Shown here in pieces: positions 43,519-53,252 of a stretch of 64,000 nucleotides of DNA. Position numbers and translations under genes: made by a program. Position 1 is the stretch's first letter. Each line of letters opens with the position of its first letter. The stretch spans positions 144,962 through 208,961 of the forward strand of contig JBGTHQ010000028.1 in NCBI GenBank assembly GCA_041746135.1. The letters run 5' to 3'. The notes below the pieces were generated by a model. That model was not told where the DNA came from. It saw nothing but the letters and a program-made list of their open reading frames with translations, and did not search any database. The DNA is from Alg239-R122 sp041746135 (lineage in GTDB: Bacteria > Pseudomonadota > Alphaproteobacteria > Sphingomonadales > Sphingomonadaceae).

Positions 43519-44640
43519 CTAGAACAATAAGTTCGCCAATTTCGCGCGGTGCCATGCGGCATCGCCAAATTGCGAGGCATTCCACATCGCCGAGCGGCGG
43601 AACAGCTGCGCGTCGCATTCGTGGGTGAAACCGAAACCGCCATGGAACTGGATCGCGCGGTCGGCGGCAAAGCTATAGGCTTTATCGGCCGCCGCCTTGG
43701 CCATCCGGGTGGCAATTTCGCCCCTGCCCTGATCGGCAAAACTGTGCGCGGCGCTGAACATGTGCGAGCGCGCTTTTTCGTAAGCAACATAGGCATCGGT
43801 GATCGGGTGTTTCAACGCCTGGTATTCGCCGATAGTCTTGCCGAATTGCTTGCGGGTTTTCAAATACTCGAGCGTATAATCAATAACTGCCTGCGTGCCG
43901 CCACACATTTCAGCGGTTTGCAGCAAGTTGGCCGCGAGATCGACATGCGCCAGTGCGCTTTCTGACTTATCCGCATCCATCAGTGCATCGGCCGAAATCG
44001 TGATGCCGTCCAAAACCATTTCAAAACTGCGTTTGGTCTCGTCGATAATCGCTTCGCGGCGGAAGGCGCCGTCATCAATCGCGCCGCGCTCGATCAGCGC
44101 GAGGCGAACCGCACCATCCAGCTTGACCGACGCAACAATCAGCTCGGCATCGCGCGCATAAGTCACGAACTGTTTAATGCCGTATAAAGTGTACTCATTG
44201 CCCGAATTTTCAGCTTTGGCATCGATATTGTGCAGATTCCAGTCGCCCGAAGCCTCAGCCAGCGCCAATGTGGCAATGCTTCCGGCCGCCAGTTTCGGAA
44301 GCCAATCCGATTTCTGCGCTTCGCTGCCCCCCGCAACGATCGCCTGCGTGGCTACAGTCGCACTCAAAAAAGGCCCGGCCAGTATGCGCCGCCCCATCTG
44401 CTCCATGATCGGCACGACTTCGGCCAGCGACAGGCCGAGACCATCATACTCCTCCGGTATGGCAATGGCGAGCCAGCCGAGGTCGGCTATTTCTCGCCAC
44501 ACGTCCGCATCATAGCCGCGATCGTCCTCGATCAACGCGCGCGCCTTGTCGATCGGCGACTTGTCGCGGCAGAAATTGGTCGCCACGTCCATCAGTTCAA
44601 CCTGCTCTTCGGTAAAACCGATTGTTCCCAGATTGTCCAT
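43519..44640 (-). CDS. acyl-CoA dehydrogenase
   Basis: An FAD-dependent acyl-CoA dehydrogenase of 373 residues from the ATG at 44640. ACAD N-domain helices, the DWNLHNIDAK beta region, GGTQAVIDYTLEYLKTRKQFGKTIGEYQALKH and the C-terminal QFHGGFGFTHE with the putative catalytic glutamate region are seen. Substrate unknown. It is 14 bp after a second ACAD gene; pairs of this kind often form alpha2beta2 enzymes acting on branched or steroid acyl-CoAs (FadE-type, general knowledge). Confidence 0.88.
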   Translation of the reverse strand: MDNLGTIGFTEEQVELMDVATNFCRDKSPIDKARALIEDDRGYDADVWREIADLGWLAIAIPEEYDGLGLSLAEVVPIMEQMGRRILAGPFLSATVATQAIVAGGSEAQKSDWLPKLAAGSIATLALAEASGDWNLHNIDAKAENSGNEYTLYGIKQFVTYARDAELIVASVKLDGAVRLALIERGAIDDGAFRREAIIDETKRSFEMVLDGITISADALMDADKSESALAHVDLAANLLQTAEMCGGTQAVIDYTLEYLKTRKQFGKTIGEYQALKHPITDAYVAYEKARSHMFSAAHSFADQGRGEIATRMAKAAADKAYSFAADRAIQFHGGFGFTHECDAQLFRRSAMWNASQFGDAAWHRAKLANLLF

Positions 44641-44654
44641 TATGTCAATTCCCC

Positions 44655-45884
44655 TCAGCGGCCCTTGGGCAGGCCCAACACATGCTCGGCCACGATATTT
44701 TTCTGCACCTGCGATGTGCCGCCGCCGATGGTGGCTGAAAAGCTGTTGAGATAGCTGCGATGCCACAACCCGTCATCAATGGCGTTGTCATCGCCGACAT
44801 AATAGCCCGATTTCGCGCCCTGGAACTGGAGTGAGAATTCGGTCAGTTCGCGGATCATTTCGGTGCGCGCCAGCTTGCTCATCAACGGCAGCCCCATCGG
44901 CCGGTCCTGCACCAGCGGCGGCATGCGGCGGCGATAATTGTTGAGATTTTGCGCCTGGATATCGATCATATATTCGACCAGCCTGTCGCGCATGACGGGG
45001 TCCTCGAGCACCGGCTTACCGCCCCGCTCAGACTTGCGAGCCAGATCGACAATTCCCATCACGTCCAGTTCTTTCAGGAAATAGCCGCCAGCCAGATTGA
45101 CCTTTGCCCCGCGCTCGTACTCCAGCGTCTTCATCGCGATTTTCCAGCCGTCGCCTTCATTCCCCATCAATCCCTCGGCCGGGATGCGCGCGTCGGTGAA
45201 GAAACATTGCACGAACCCATATTCGCCGGTCAGTTTCTTGATCCGTCGCGTTTCGATGCCGGGTATATTCATCGGGTTGAGAAAAAAGCTGAGCCCCGCA
45301 TATTTGCTGTCGCCGGGATTGTTGCTTGTGCGCGCCAACAGGATCATATATTTTGCGCGGTCGCCGAGCGAAGTCCAAATTTTCGAACCGTTGAGGATAT
45401 ATTCGTTGCCGTCCCGCACGGCCTTGAGCTGCGCATTGCCGAGATCGGACCCGTGTTCGGGTTCGGAAAAACCCTGACACCAGATATCGTCTGCACTCAG
45501 CATGCCGCGGATATATTTGTGTTTCTGCTCCTCGCTGCCGATGTCGAGCAGCAGCGGTCCGGCCCAGCCGATACCGATAGCGTTGATCATGATCGGCGCG
45601 TCATGATCCTTCATCGCCCGTGTTGCCGCGCGCTGGTAATCGGGATGAAGGCCACCGCCGCCATATTCCTGGGGCCAACTGGCGCCCAGATAGCCCGCTT
45701 CATAGACTTTGCGTTGCCAGTCGCACAAGAATGTATACTGCTGGTCGGTGCTGACTTCCATGAAGGTAAGCGGCAAAAGGAAGCCGGGGTCTTGTGGCGT
45801 ATTCTCCTTGAACCAGGCATTGGCTGCCGCCGCATAATCTTCCAGTTCGGCTTCGCTGGGTTTGGCGGCATCAGGTGCGGGCAT
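44655..45884 (-). CDS. acyl-CoA dehydrogenase (large, 409 aa)
   Basis: An acyl-CoA dehydrogenase with the elements WPQEYGGGGLHPDYQ, the flavin-binding CQGFSEPEHGSDLGNA (about 133-148), NGSKIWTSLGDRAKYMILLART, and the C-terminal TIGGGTSQVQKNIVAEHVLGLP that closes the FAD site. It precedes the smaller ACAD gene and the crotonase. Together the three probably degrade a branched, terpenoid or steroid-type acyl-CoA, although no specific substrate can be read from the sequence. Confidence 0.89.
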   Translation of the reverse strand: MPAPDAAKPSEAELEDYAAAANAWFKENTPQDPGFLLPLTFMEVSTDQQYTFLCDWQRKVYEAGYLGASWPQEYGGGGLHPDYQRAATRAMKDHDAPIMINAIGIGWAGPLLLDIGSEEQKHKYIRGMLSADDIWCQGFSEPEHGSDLGNAQLKAVRDGNEYILNGSKIWTSLGDRAKYMILLARTSNNPGDSKYAGLSFFLNPMNIPGIETRRIKKLTGEYGFVQCFFTDARIPAEGLMGNEGDGWKIAMKTLEYERGAKVNLAGGYFLKELDVMGIVDLARKSERGGKPVLEDPVMRDRLVEYMIDIQAQNLNNYRRRMPPLVQDRPMGLPLMSKLARTEMIRELTEFSLQFQGAKSGYYVGDDNAIDDGLWHRSYLNSFSATIGGGTSQVQKNIVAEHVLGLPKGR

Positions 45885-46067
45885 AACGGTTCCTCTCGGT
45901 CTTAATCGCTCGATTAATAACAGTTCGTAAAGCGAATGGGTAGGGCTTTCGTATCTGTGTTTCGCAACGAGAATATTTGGCAGAATCCGTATTTTATATT
46001 CGTTTACCGCAATTTAACCCAGCTTTGCCACAATGGCCCGAACGTATTCAGGAGAGGGTTGCCCGAA

Positions 46068-46424
46068 ATGTTGCATGCGAATTTGCCATATACGGTGGAT
46101 AGGCGGGTGGAATCGCGCGTTCCCGTATCGATCAAAGGGTGTTTTAGAAGATTGGGCAACATGGCCCATGATCTCGAGTTCAAAGACCTTTCTCCCAGCG
46201 GGTTCCGAATGCTGACAGCGACGAAGCTCAAAATCGGGGAACTTTTATGGGTTTACATGCCCCGCATCGGTTCGCGCCCGGCCGTCGTGAAATGGCAGGA
46301 TGGCGAACAGTATGGATGCGAATTCCGCACGCCGATCAGCAAAGCTTATGTATATGTCCCGGATCAAAAAGCCGACATATCAGATGCGGCCGAGGAAACT
46401 ATTCCGCCCGATTCCGCAGCCTAG
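46068..46424 (+). CDS. PilZ-domain protein, putative c-di-GMP binder
   Basis: A 118-residue stand-alone PilZ protein. The RVESR (RxxxR) motif near residues 14-18 and DLSPSGF (DxSxxG) near 42-48 are the two c-di-GMP-binding signatures. The ATG at 46068 follows a GGAGAGGG region; the upstream frame is not supported. It could tune motility or surface polysaccharide. No diguanylate cyclase lies in the window. Confidence 0.78.
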   Translation: MLHANLPYTVDRRVESRVPVSIKGCFRRLGNMAHDLEFKDLSPSGFRMLTATKLKIGELLWVYMPRIGSRPAVVKWQDGEQYGCEFRTPISKAYVYVPDQKADISDAAEETIPPDSAA

Positions 46425-46489
46425 ATAAAATGCCGACGCGGCCATCTTAACCTGTTTGTCACGATGGAATAATATGCGAATAGACAGTA

Positions 46490-47197
46490 ATGACCCTGTC
46501 GATCAAATATGCATCCTATAATATTCACAAAGGCATCGGGCTTGATCGTCGCCGCAATCCCGAGCGGATTGTCGAGGTCATTAACGAAATCGATGCCGAT
46601 GTCATCGCGTTGCAGGAAGCCGACAAGCGTTTTGGCCGCCGCGATGCGGTAATACCGTCGTTGCTGCTGGAACAGCATAGCGATTATCGCGCTGTATCGC
46701 TGGATGTCCAGACGGATTCTATGGGATGGCATGGCAATACGCTGCTGGTGCGCAAATCTGCCAACGTGATCGATCACGATATATTGCACATTCCTTTTCT
46801 GGAACCGCGCGGGGCCGTCGTGGCACGGATCGCTTTAGGCGGGATGACATTTTGCGTCCTCGGCATGCATCTCGACCTGTCGGGCCTGTGGCGAAGCCGC
46901 CAGGCCGCGGCGGTGATAGCGCTGACGGACAAGTTTCGCGGCCAGGATCCGGCTGTCCTGATGGGCGACCTGAACGAATGGAGTGCGCGCGGGGGGTGTC
47001 TGGCCGTGTTCGCAAACCATTATGATTTTGCCGAGTGCGGCCGCAGTTTCCATGTGCGCCGCCCCATCGCCAAACTGGACCGCATCATGCACAGCCGCGA
47101 ATTGCGTGTGGTCGACAGCGGGGTGCATATCAGCGCTGCGTCGCGCAAAGCTTCAGACCATTATCCCGTCTGGGCGGAACTGAAAAAAACCGGATAG
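46490..47197 (+). CDS. endonuclease/exonuclease/phosphatase family protein
   Basis: A 235-residue EEP-fold hydrolase: SYNIHKGIG near 8-16, ALQEADKR with the metal-binding Glu, GMHLDLSG with His, MGDLNEWS, and the final SDHYPVWAE. The metal-dependent phosphodiesterase could act on DNA, RNA, or phospholipid/inositol. It lies next to a convergent cardiolipin synthase, which is compatible with a phospholipid role (weak inference). Confidence 0.82.
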   Translation: MTLSIKYASYNIHKGIGLDRRRNPERIVEVINEIDADVIALQEADKRFGRRDAVIPSLLLEQHSDYRAVSLDVQTDSMGWHGNTLLVRKSANVIDHDILHIPFLEPRGAVVARIALGGMTFCVLGMHLDLSGLWRSRQAAAVIALTDKFRGQDPAVLMGDLNEWSARGGCLAVFANHYDFAECGRSFHVRRPIAKLDRIMHSRELRVVDSGVHISAASRKASDHYPVWAELKKTG

Positions 47198-48631
47198 TCA
47201 GAGCAGATCGCTGAGCATCCGGGCCATGTTTTCGGCCAGTTTGACGGGCAGCGGACGGTTATCCCAACGATCCTTCTTGATATCCTCGCAATCGGGAGCA
47301 TAATCCTGCTCGACGGTTTTCAGCATGTCGGCAGCTTCCTTGCCATAGCAGATCAGACTCACCTCGGCGTTCAGTTCGAACGAGCGCTGATCCATATTGC
47401 TGGAACCGATAACGCAAAGATCATTGTCGATCCGCATATGCTTTGCATGCAGGAAATCCTTTTTGTACAGACATATTTTCACGCCTGCTTCCAGCAGGAT
47501 ATCATAATAGGATCGCTGCGCAAATTTGACGAGCATGCTGTCCGATTTCTTTGATACGATCAGCTTCACATTCACACCGCGCAACGCCGCGGTCCGCATC
47601 GCCGCGATCAGCGCATCGCTCGGAATGAAGTAGGGCGTCACGATTACCGCTTCTTCCAGCGCGTCGTGGATGATTTTGGCAAAGAAAAGATCGACGCCGC
47701 CCGACTGAAAGTCGGGACCGCTTGGCAGAACCTGTGCGGGTATTTTGCCGGCATCGGGTTCGAAAGCAAACAGGCCCTCGCCTTCGATTTCTTCTTCGGT
47801 TTCGAGAAACCAGTCGCTGAAGAAAATTGCCTGCAATTCCGATACGGCAGGTCCTTCGATCCGCGCCATCAGTTCGCGGTTTGACATGGTCGAATTGACA
47901 TGCGCCTCTACCATGTTCTGCGATCCGGTATAACCAATCCGACCGTCGATAACGGCAATTTTACGGTGATTGCGAAGATCGATCCGCGATGAGCGGCCAC
48001 GTCTGAGCAGCGGCAGGATGCGATGCACTTCTATCCCGACTTTCTCAAGCCTTTTGGCAACTTTGCGCGATGACGTTATCGATCCCATGGCATCTATCAG
48101 AACGCGGCATTTCACGCCGCGTGCGTCCGCTCTTTCGAGCGCGGACATGACTTTCTTGCCGATGCGATCGTTGGCGAAGATGTAGAACTCAAGATGCACA
48201 TGAAGCTGCGCGGCGTCGATATCCTCGACCATTGCGTCGACCATTTTTTCATAGTCGGGCAAAAGCCTTACCGCATTTCCCAATAGAGCGGGCAAGCGTC
48301 CCAGCGCGCTTGCCAGCGCGGACGACGGCCTGGAATTTGCGGGCAGTTCGGCTTCGGTAATTTCGTCGTCCAGTCCCGAACGGTCGATGATACGCGCGAT
48401 GACTTTGGGCAGTTTGTCGAACAGGGCGCGCCGCTTTTTCGAATGCTCGGGCCGACCGATCACAAGATAGACAAGCATGGCCGGGATCGGAGCAATGAAG
48501 AATATCAGCAGCCAGGTTCGCGCCTCCGCCGCTGAACGGCGAAAGGGTACTATAACAAGAGCTCCGAGCCGTATAGACCAAGAAATAACGGCGAACCAGT
48601 TGGCGGCAGCAAATGCGAAAATAGCGGACAT
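47198..48631 (-). CDS. cls: cardiolipin synthase (phospholipase D family)
   Basis: Condenses two phosphatidylglycerol molecules to cardiolipin at the inner membrane. From ATG 48631 the 477-residue protein has two N-terminal membrane helices (about 1-55, ending in the VYLVIGR motif), and two PLD HKD motifs: HRKIAVID (about 232) and HAKHMRID (about 405). The first stop base abuts the EEP gene. Upstream TTG starts are not needed. Confidence 0.93.
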   Translation of the reverse strand: MSAIFAFAAANWFAVISWSIRLGALVIVPFRRSAAEARTWLLIFFIAPIPAMLVYLVIGRPEHSKKRRALFDKLPKVIARIIDRSGLDDEITEAELPANSRPSSALASALGRLPALLGNAVRLLPDYEKMVDAMVEDIDAAQLHVHLEFYIFANDRIGKKVMSALERADARGVKCRVLIDAMGSITSSRKVAKRLEKVGIEVHRILPLLRRGRSSRIDLRNHRKIAVIDGRIGYTGSQNMVEAHVNSTMSNRELMARIEGPAVSELQAIFFSDWFLETEEEIEGEGLFAFEPDAGKIPAQVLPSGPDFQSGGVDLFFAKIIHDALEEAVIVTPYFIPSDALIAAMRTAALRGVNVKLIVSKKSDSMLVKFAQRSYYDILLEAGVKICLYKKDFLHAKHMRIDNDLCVIGSSNMDQRSFELNAEVSLICYGKEAADMLKTVEQDYAPDCEDIKKDRWDNRPLPVKLAENMARMLSDLL

Positions 48632-48714
48632 GAAAGAGTGTTTACGGCCCTTTATCCGGTGACGCAACGATTGGGGAAACTGGCGGAGAGTGCATTGCGA
48701 ATTGCGGGCACGAA

Positions 48715-48800
48715 TGGTGGACAGGATAGGATTCGAACCTATGTACGCTTGCGCGGGCAGATTTACAGTCTGCTGCCTTTAACCACTCGGCCACCTGTCC
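48715..48800 (-). tRNA. tRNA-Tyr (GUA)
   Basis: Read on the minus strand, the acceptor GGACAGG pairs with CCTGTCC, the D-arm starts GTGGCCGAGTGG, and the anticodon loop CTGTAAAT has GTA. A variable arm CCCGCGCAAGCG (type II) and the T-loop GGTTCGAATCC follow; CCA is encoded at 48717-48715. The long variable arm and GUA anticodon fit tyrosine. Confidence 0.97.
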
Positions 48801-48940
48801 ATCGGCAACGCGCATTCATAGCCATGAAAACATGTTGCGAAGGCGGGTCAATGGCGAATGAGAGCTTGCCTGTCAATGCTTTCTGGTGGAAAAGCACGCA
48901 ATAATTAGGGCATATGAATGATGATCGGTAGATAGCGATA

Positions 48941-49708
48941 ATGAAGCGCGACAAATGGCAAGGCCGCAAGCGCGGCAAGAATACACTGGGCGGCAAAGGC
49001 GGTCATAAAATTCCCCGATTCTGGGGCAAACACGCCGTATATGCCGCACTCGACAATCCGGAACGAACCGTGCGCAAATTATACGGCACGCATGTTGCAA
49101 TCAGCGAAATTATTGTCCCCGAAGGCGTTGATGTCGAATATGCCGAGGCATCTGACCTGGCCCGCATGGTGCCCGGCGATGTACCGCATCAGGGGCTGGT
49201 TATCGAAATAGAGCCTCTGCCCGATCAGTATCTGGGCGACATATTGGAACAGGCAGACGGACGCCCGCTGGTTCTGCTCGATCAAGTCACCGATCCGCAA
49301 AACATCGGGGCGATATTGCGCTCCGCCGCCGCTTTCGATGCAGCCGCGATTATTACGCAGGACCGACATGCCCCCCTCGAAAATGGCACGATCGCCAAAG
49401 CCGCATCGGGCGCGCTCGAAACGCTGCCATGGGTGCGTGTCGTCAACTTGTCACGCGCGCTGGAGGAAATTGCGGCTGCCGGATACTGGCGCATCGGTCT
49501 GACTGGACATGCGGATATTTTATTGGCCGATGCGCTACCGGAAAATACGCCGGTCGCACTCGTTATGGGAGCGGAAGGTGAAGGCATGCGGCAGAATGTC
49601 GAGGGGCATTGCGACCAGCTCGCGCGCTTGCCCATTTCGGGCAATATGGAAAGCCTCAATGTTTCCAATGCCACTGCCATCGCGCTTTACGCAATCGCCA
49701 CACGATAG
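48941..49708 (+). CDS. rlmB: 23S rRNA (guanosine-2'-O-)-methyltransferase RlmB-like (SpoU family)
   Basis: A SPOUT-class methyltransferase of 255 residues. A basic Gly/Lys-rich N-terminus (1-25) is followed by the substrate-binding WGKHAVYAAL region, then motif 1 DQVTDPQNIGAILRSAAAF (about 112-130), motif 2 LVMGAEGEGM and motif 3 LPISGNMESLNVSNATAIAL, the knotted SAM site. It modifies 23S rRNA G2251 or a nearby ribose. A terminator follows at 49739-49781. Confidence 0.93.
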   Translation: MKRDKWQGRKRGKNTLGGKGGHKIPRFWGKHAVYAALDNPERTVRKLYGTHVAISEIIVPEGVDVEYAEASDLARMVPGDVPHQGLVIEIEPLPDQYLGDILEQADGRPLVLLDQVTDPQNIGAILRSAAAFDAAAIITQDRHAPLENGTIAKAASGALETLPWVRVVNLSRALEEIAAAGYWRIGLTGHADILLADALPENTPVALVMGAEGEGMRQNVEGHCDQLARLPISGNMESLNVSNATAIALYAIATR

Positions 49709-49738
49709 AAACATTTGCGCAAAAGTATATTCGGATAC

Positions 49739-49781
49739 ATGCAAAAAGGAGGCGGATCACATGACCCGCCTCCTTTTGCAT
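49739..49781 (+). terminator. strong hairpin terminator after rlmB (may act both ways)
   Basis: The stem ATGCAAAAAGGAGGCGG / CCGCCTCCTTTTGCAT spans 49739-49781 (the left arm has one extra A) with an 11-nt loop. On both strands an A/T-rich stretch flanks the GC-rich core, so it may stop rlmB and convergent hup transcription. Confidence 0.85.
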
Positions 49782-49828
49782 TGATCTGACGCAGCTTAAC
49801 AAAAGCTGAGATATCCGACAATTTGATA

Positions 49829-50101
49829 TTAGTTGACGGCGTCTTTCAAGCCCTTGCCCGCCTTGAATTTAGGCTGGGTGGATGCTTTGATCGTCATTTT
49901 TTCACCAGTGCGCGGGTTGCGTCCGGTGGATGCCTTTCGCTGTGTCACGGAAAATGTTCCGAAACCAACGAGACGGACTTCGCCGCCGCTGCTCAATGTC
50001 TTCGTGACGGTTTCGAATACAGCTTCAACGGCTTTGCTGGCATCTGCTTTGCTGAGGCCGCTGTGATCTGCGACTGAGCTGATAAGTTCATTCTTGTTCA
50101 T
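49829..50101 (-). CDS. hup: HU family DNA-binding protein
   Basis: A nucleoid protein of 90 residues. MNKNELISSVADHSGLSKADASKAV is the HU N-terminus, followed by VRLVGFGTFSV and RKASTGRNPRTGEKMTI, the DNA-binding arm. It binds and bends DNA as a homo- or heterodimer. Convergent with rlmB; its promoter lies in the 312-bp gap before lon's end. Confidence 0.95.
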   Translation of the reverse strand: MNKNELISSVADHSGLSKADASKAVEAVFETVTKTLSSGGEVRLVGFGTFSVTQRKASTGRNPRTGEKMTIKASTQPKFKAGKGLKDAVN

Positions 50102-50413
50102 ACCTTGGGAACCCCCTGGTTATAGTTGATTATAAGAATCGCCGCTTTGGCTGATGCGAATAAGAACGAGATTTGTGTGACTGTAAAGAGAAAACCCCTA
50201 AGTTCCGCCATTCTTTCAGATTCTGTGCGATAATGTGACGAAAAAGCAAGCACAAAAGCCTATTCGCAACAATTGCTGCATCGCGGCATAAAAAATTCTG
50301 TCGCTTTTCATAATCAAACGATTGAGTCGCCTGACAATATTGGCGACTTCCCGCGCAACTAAATGCGTCTGATGCCGGTCAAGTCAACACATAATTACAC
50401 TCACGTATATGGA
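50102..50413. promoter_or_regulatory. lon-hup intergenic region
   Basis: Between two minus-strand genes, this AT-rich gap contains an imperfect hairpin AGTCGCC/GGCGACT (50325-50331 and 50342-50348, 10-nt loop) that could be a weak lon terminator, and the presumed hup promoter closer to 50101. No ORF is seen in it. Confidence 0.4.
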
Positions 50414-52804
50414 TTAATGCGCGATTGGGCTGATGGATTGTGCGCTACCGTGCGTGATCGGCTGCACTGCAAGTTCATCCGCGTCGCTCCAGTCAATCGG
50501 TGTCACCTTCTCCGTCAATGCGTGAGCGAGCACGTCATCGACATGCGCGACCGCGACGATTTCCAATCCTTTTTTGATATTTTCGGGGATTTCGGCGAGA
50601 TCCTTTTCGTTTTCGGCAGGAATTAACACTTTAGAAATGCCGCCACGCAAAGCCGCGAGCAGTTTTTCTTTCAATCCGCCAATGGGAAGCACCCGTCCGC
50701 GCAATGTGACTTCGCCGGTCATGGCGACGTCGGAGCGCACGGCAATGCCCGTAAGCGTCGATACAATCGATGTGACCATGCCCACGCCAGCAGACGGACC
50801 ATCTTTCGGGACCGCGCCCTCGGGCAAGTGAATATGAATATCCTTGCGCGCGAAAATGCTGGGTTTGATGCCATAGGATGGCGCCCGTGCACGCACGAAG
50901 GAAAAGGCCGTCTGAATCGATTCATTCATAACATCGCCCAAGGTGCCGGTAGTCTTCACCTGTCCCTTGCCCAGTACTGTGACCGATTCGATGGTCAGCA
51001 ATTCCCCGCCGACCTCGGTCCATGCCAGGCCGGTTACCGCCCCAATCTGGTTCTCCTCGTCCCCCATGCCATGCCGGAATCTGCGCACACCGGCAAATTC
51101 GGAGAGATTGTCGGACGCAATCGTGACGCTTTCCGCTTCGCCTTCAAGAATTTTACGCAGTGATTTGCGTGCAAGCCGGGCGATCTCGCGTTCCAGCGTC
51201 CGGACACCGGCCTCGCGGGTATAATATCGGATCAGATCGCGCAGACCGTCATCTTTCAGCGTGAATTCCCCCTCTTTCAATCCGTGCGCCTCAACCTGTT
51301 TCTCGATCAGGTGCCGCTTGGCGATTTCGACTTTCTCGTCTTCGGTATAGCCTTCGAGGCGGATGATCTCCATCCGGTCGAGCAACGGCTGCGGCAGATT
51401 GAGCGAGTTGGCGGTGGTCACAAACATGACGTCGCTCAAATCGATGTCGATTTCGAGATAATGGTCCTGGAATTTGTCATTTTGTTCGGGGTCAAGCACT
51501 TCGAGTAGCGCGGAAGCGGGATCCCCGCGGAAATCCTGGCCCAGCTTGTCGATTTCGTCGAGCAGGAAGAGCGGGTTGGACTTGCCAGCTTTTTTAAGGT
51601 TGCTGACAATCTTGCCCGGCATCGAACCGATATAGGTACGGCGATGACCGCGAATCTCCGCCTCGTCGCGTACGCCGCCCAGCGACTGGCGCACGAATTC
51701 ACGGCCCGTAGCTCGTGCGATTGATCTACCTAGCGAAGTCTTGCCGACACCAGGTGGGCCTACAAGACACAATATCGGGCCTTTCAACGTGTTGGTGCGG
51801 GTCTGTACCGCCAGATATTCGATGATGCGTTCCTTGACTTTTTCAAGGGCGAAATGGTCGTCGTCAAGCACTTGCTCGGCAATCTTGATATCTTTCTTGA
51901 GCTTCGATTTTTTGCCCCAGGGCAGGCCGAGTAGCGTATCGAGATAATTGCGCACCACGGTCGCTTCTGCGGACATGGGCTGCATACCGCGCAGCTTTTT
52001 CAGCTCTGCATTCGCCTTGGCCTTCGCTTCTTTCGATAATTTTGTCTTGTCGATCTTTTCGGCAAGCTCGGACAATTCGTCGCCCTCGCCTTCACCGCCA
52101 AGTTCGGACTGGATCGCTTTCATCTGCTCGTTGAGATAATATTCGCGCTGCGTTTTCTCCATCTGGCGCTTGACGCGGCCGCGGATTTTCTTTTCCACCT
52201 GGAGAACGCCCAGTTCGCCTTCCATAAAGCCGAACACCATTTCCAGCCGCTTGGCCGGATCGTTTTCAGTTAGCAAGGCCTGTTTGTCCGCGACTTTAAC
52301 ACTGATGCTTGCCGCAACCGCGTCAGACAATTTGGCGGCATCGTCGATTTCCGCCATCTGCACGGCATTGTCGGACGGCATTTTCTTGTTGAGTTTCGAA
52401 TATTGCTCGAACTGGTCGACGACCGAACGCATTAACGCGGCGACTTCGGTTCCCCCTGCCGCTTGCGGAGCGACCAATTCGACCGTAGCAGTTGTAACAT
52501 CGTCGGCTTCGGCCAGCGCGGTAAGCGTCGCGCGTTCCTTGCCCTCGACCAGCACCCTCACAGTCCCATCGGGCAGCTTCAACATTTGCAGGACGGTTGC
52601 CACTACACCCATGTCATACAAATCATCACGATCGGGATCGTCGCAAGCAGGATCGAGCTGCGACACCAGAAATATCTCCTTGTCCGTATTCATTGCAAGA
52701 TCGAGAGCAGCGACAGATTTGTCGCGGCCGACGAATAATGGAACGATCATTTGCGGAAACACCACAATGTCGCGCAGGGGAAGAAGGGGAAGTGGCTGGT
52801 TCAT
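50414..52804 (-). CDS. lon: ATP-dependent protease Lon
   Basis: A cytoplasmic AAA+ serine protease degrading misfolded and regulatory proteins. The 796-residue protein has the N-terminal LonN domain (PLPLLPLRDIVVFPQMIVPLFVG), a coiled coil, Walker A GPPGVGKTS (about 355), Walker B FLLDEIDKLG, and the proteolytic DGPSAGVGMV with the catalytic Ser and a Lys in the C-terminal domain. Length and architecture are normal. In other bacteria lon also connects to the heat-shock response. Confidence 0.97.
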   Translation of the reverse strand: MNQPLPLLPLRDIVVFPQMIVPLFVGRDKSVAALDLAMNTDKEIFLVSQLDPACDDPDRDDLYDMGVVATVLQMLKLPDGTVRVLVEGKERATLTALAEADDVTTATVELVAPQAAGGTEVAALMRSVVDQFEQYSKLNKKMPSDNAVQMAEIDDAAKLSDAVAASISVKVADKQALLTENDPAKRLEMVFGFMEGELGVLQVEKKIRGRVKRQMEKTQREYYLNEQMKAIQSELGGEGEGDELSELAEKIDKTKLSKEAKAKANAELKKLRGMQPMSAEATVVRNYLDTLLGLPWGKKSKLKKDIKIAEQVLDDDHFALEKVKERIIEYLAVQTRTNTLKGPILCLVGPPGVGKTSLGRSIARATGREFVRQSLGGVRDEAEIRGHRRTYIGSMPGKIVSNLKKAGKSNPLFLLDEIDKLGQDFRGDPASALLEVLDPEQNDKFQDHYLEIDIDLSDVMFVTTANSLNLPQPLLDRMEIIRLEGYTEDEKVEIAKRHLIEKQVEAHGLKEGEFTLKDDGLRDLIRYYTREAGVRTLEREIARLARKSLRKILEGEAESVTIASDNLSEFAGVRRFRHGMGDEENQIGAVTGLAWTEVGGELLTIESVTVLGKGQVKTTGTLGDVMNESIQTAFSFVRARAPSYGIKPSIFARKDIHIHLPEGAVPKDGPSAGVGMVTSIVSTLTGIAVRSDVAMTGEVTLRGRVLPIGGLKEKLLAALRGGISKVLIPAENEKDLAEIPENIKKGLEIVAVAHVDDVLAHALTEKVTPIDWSDADELAVQPITHGSAQSISPIAH

Positions 52805-52916
52805 ATTCTATACTCAAGCTGGAAACGATAAGGATCACACGGCACCGGATATTCGCCCTGAGCGCATGAATATGGGAGGAAACAAGGATCGAAACAACCC
52901 ATTCCCTGCAAGTGGG

Positions 52917-53252
52917 TTAGAACGGCATTTTAAACCCTTCGGGCAAATTCAGCCCGCTCGACATCTTGCCCATTTCGGCTTCGCTCGCCTTGTCGGCTTT
53001 GACGCGGCAATCGTTGAATGCTGCCGCAACCAAATCTTCGCAAATCTGCTTTTCCGATGCCTGCATCAAACTGTCGTCGATATCGACCGCAATCACGCGG
53101 CCCTTCGCCGTGGCGCGTATCTTGACCAAGCCGCCGCCGGCCACGCCCTCGACTTCGATCGATTCCAGCTTTGTCTGCGCTTCCGCCATCTGCTTTTGTA
53201 CAGTTTGCGCAGCTTCCTGCGCGGCTTTCATCATTTCTTCCATGCTCTTCAT
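52917..53252 (-). CDS. ybaB: YbaB/EbfC nucleoid-associated protein
   Basis: A 111-residue DNA-binding protein. MEEMMKAAQEAAQTVQKQMAEAQ forms the N-terminal helix, followed by VEGVAGGGLVKIRATAKGRVIAVDIDDSL, the conserved core. The ATG at 53252 overlaps the dnaX stop (ATGA), so the pair is co-transcribed, as in many bacteria; recR, the usual third gene, is not present. A start five codons upstream is possible. Confidence 0.92.
   Translation of the reverse strand: MKSMEEMMKAAQEAAQTVQKQMAEAQTKLESIEVEGVAGGGLVKIRATAKGRVIAVDIDDSLMQASEKQICEDLVAAAFNDCRVKADKASEAEMGKMSSGLNLPEGFKMPF

Noticed and set aside
50325..50348. Hairpin AGTCGCC/GGCGACT as a definite lon terminator
   Set aside because: It has no U-run on the minus strand and a 10-nt loop; kept only as a weak possibility.
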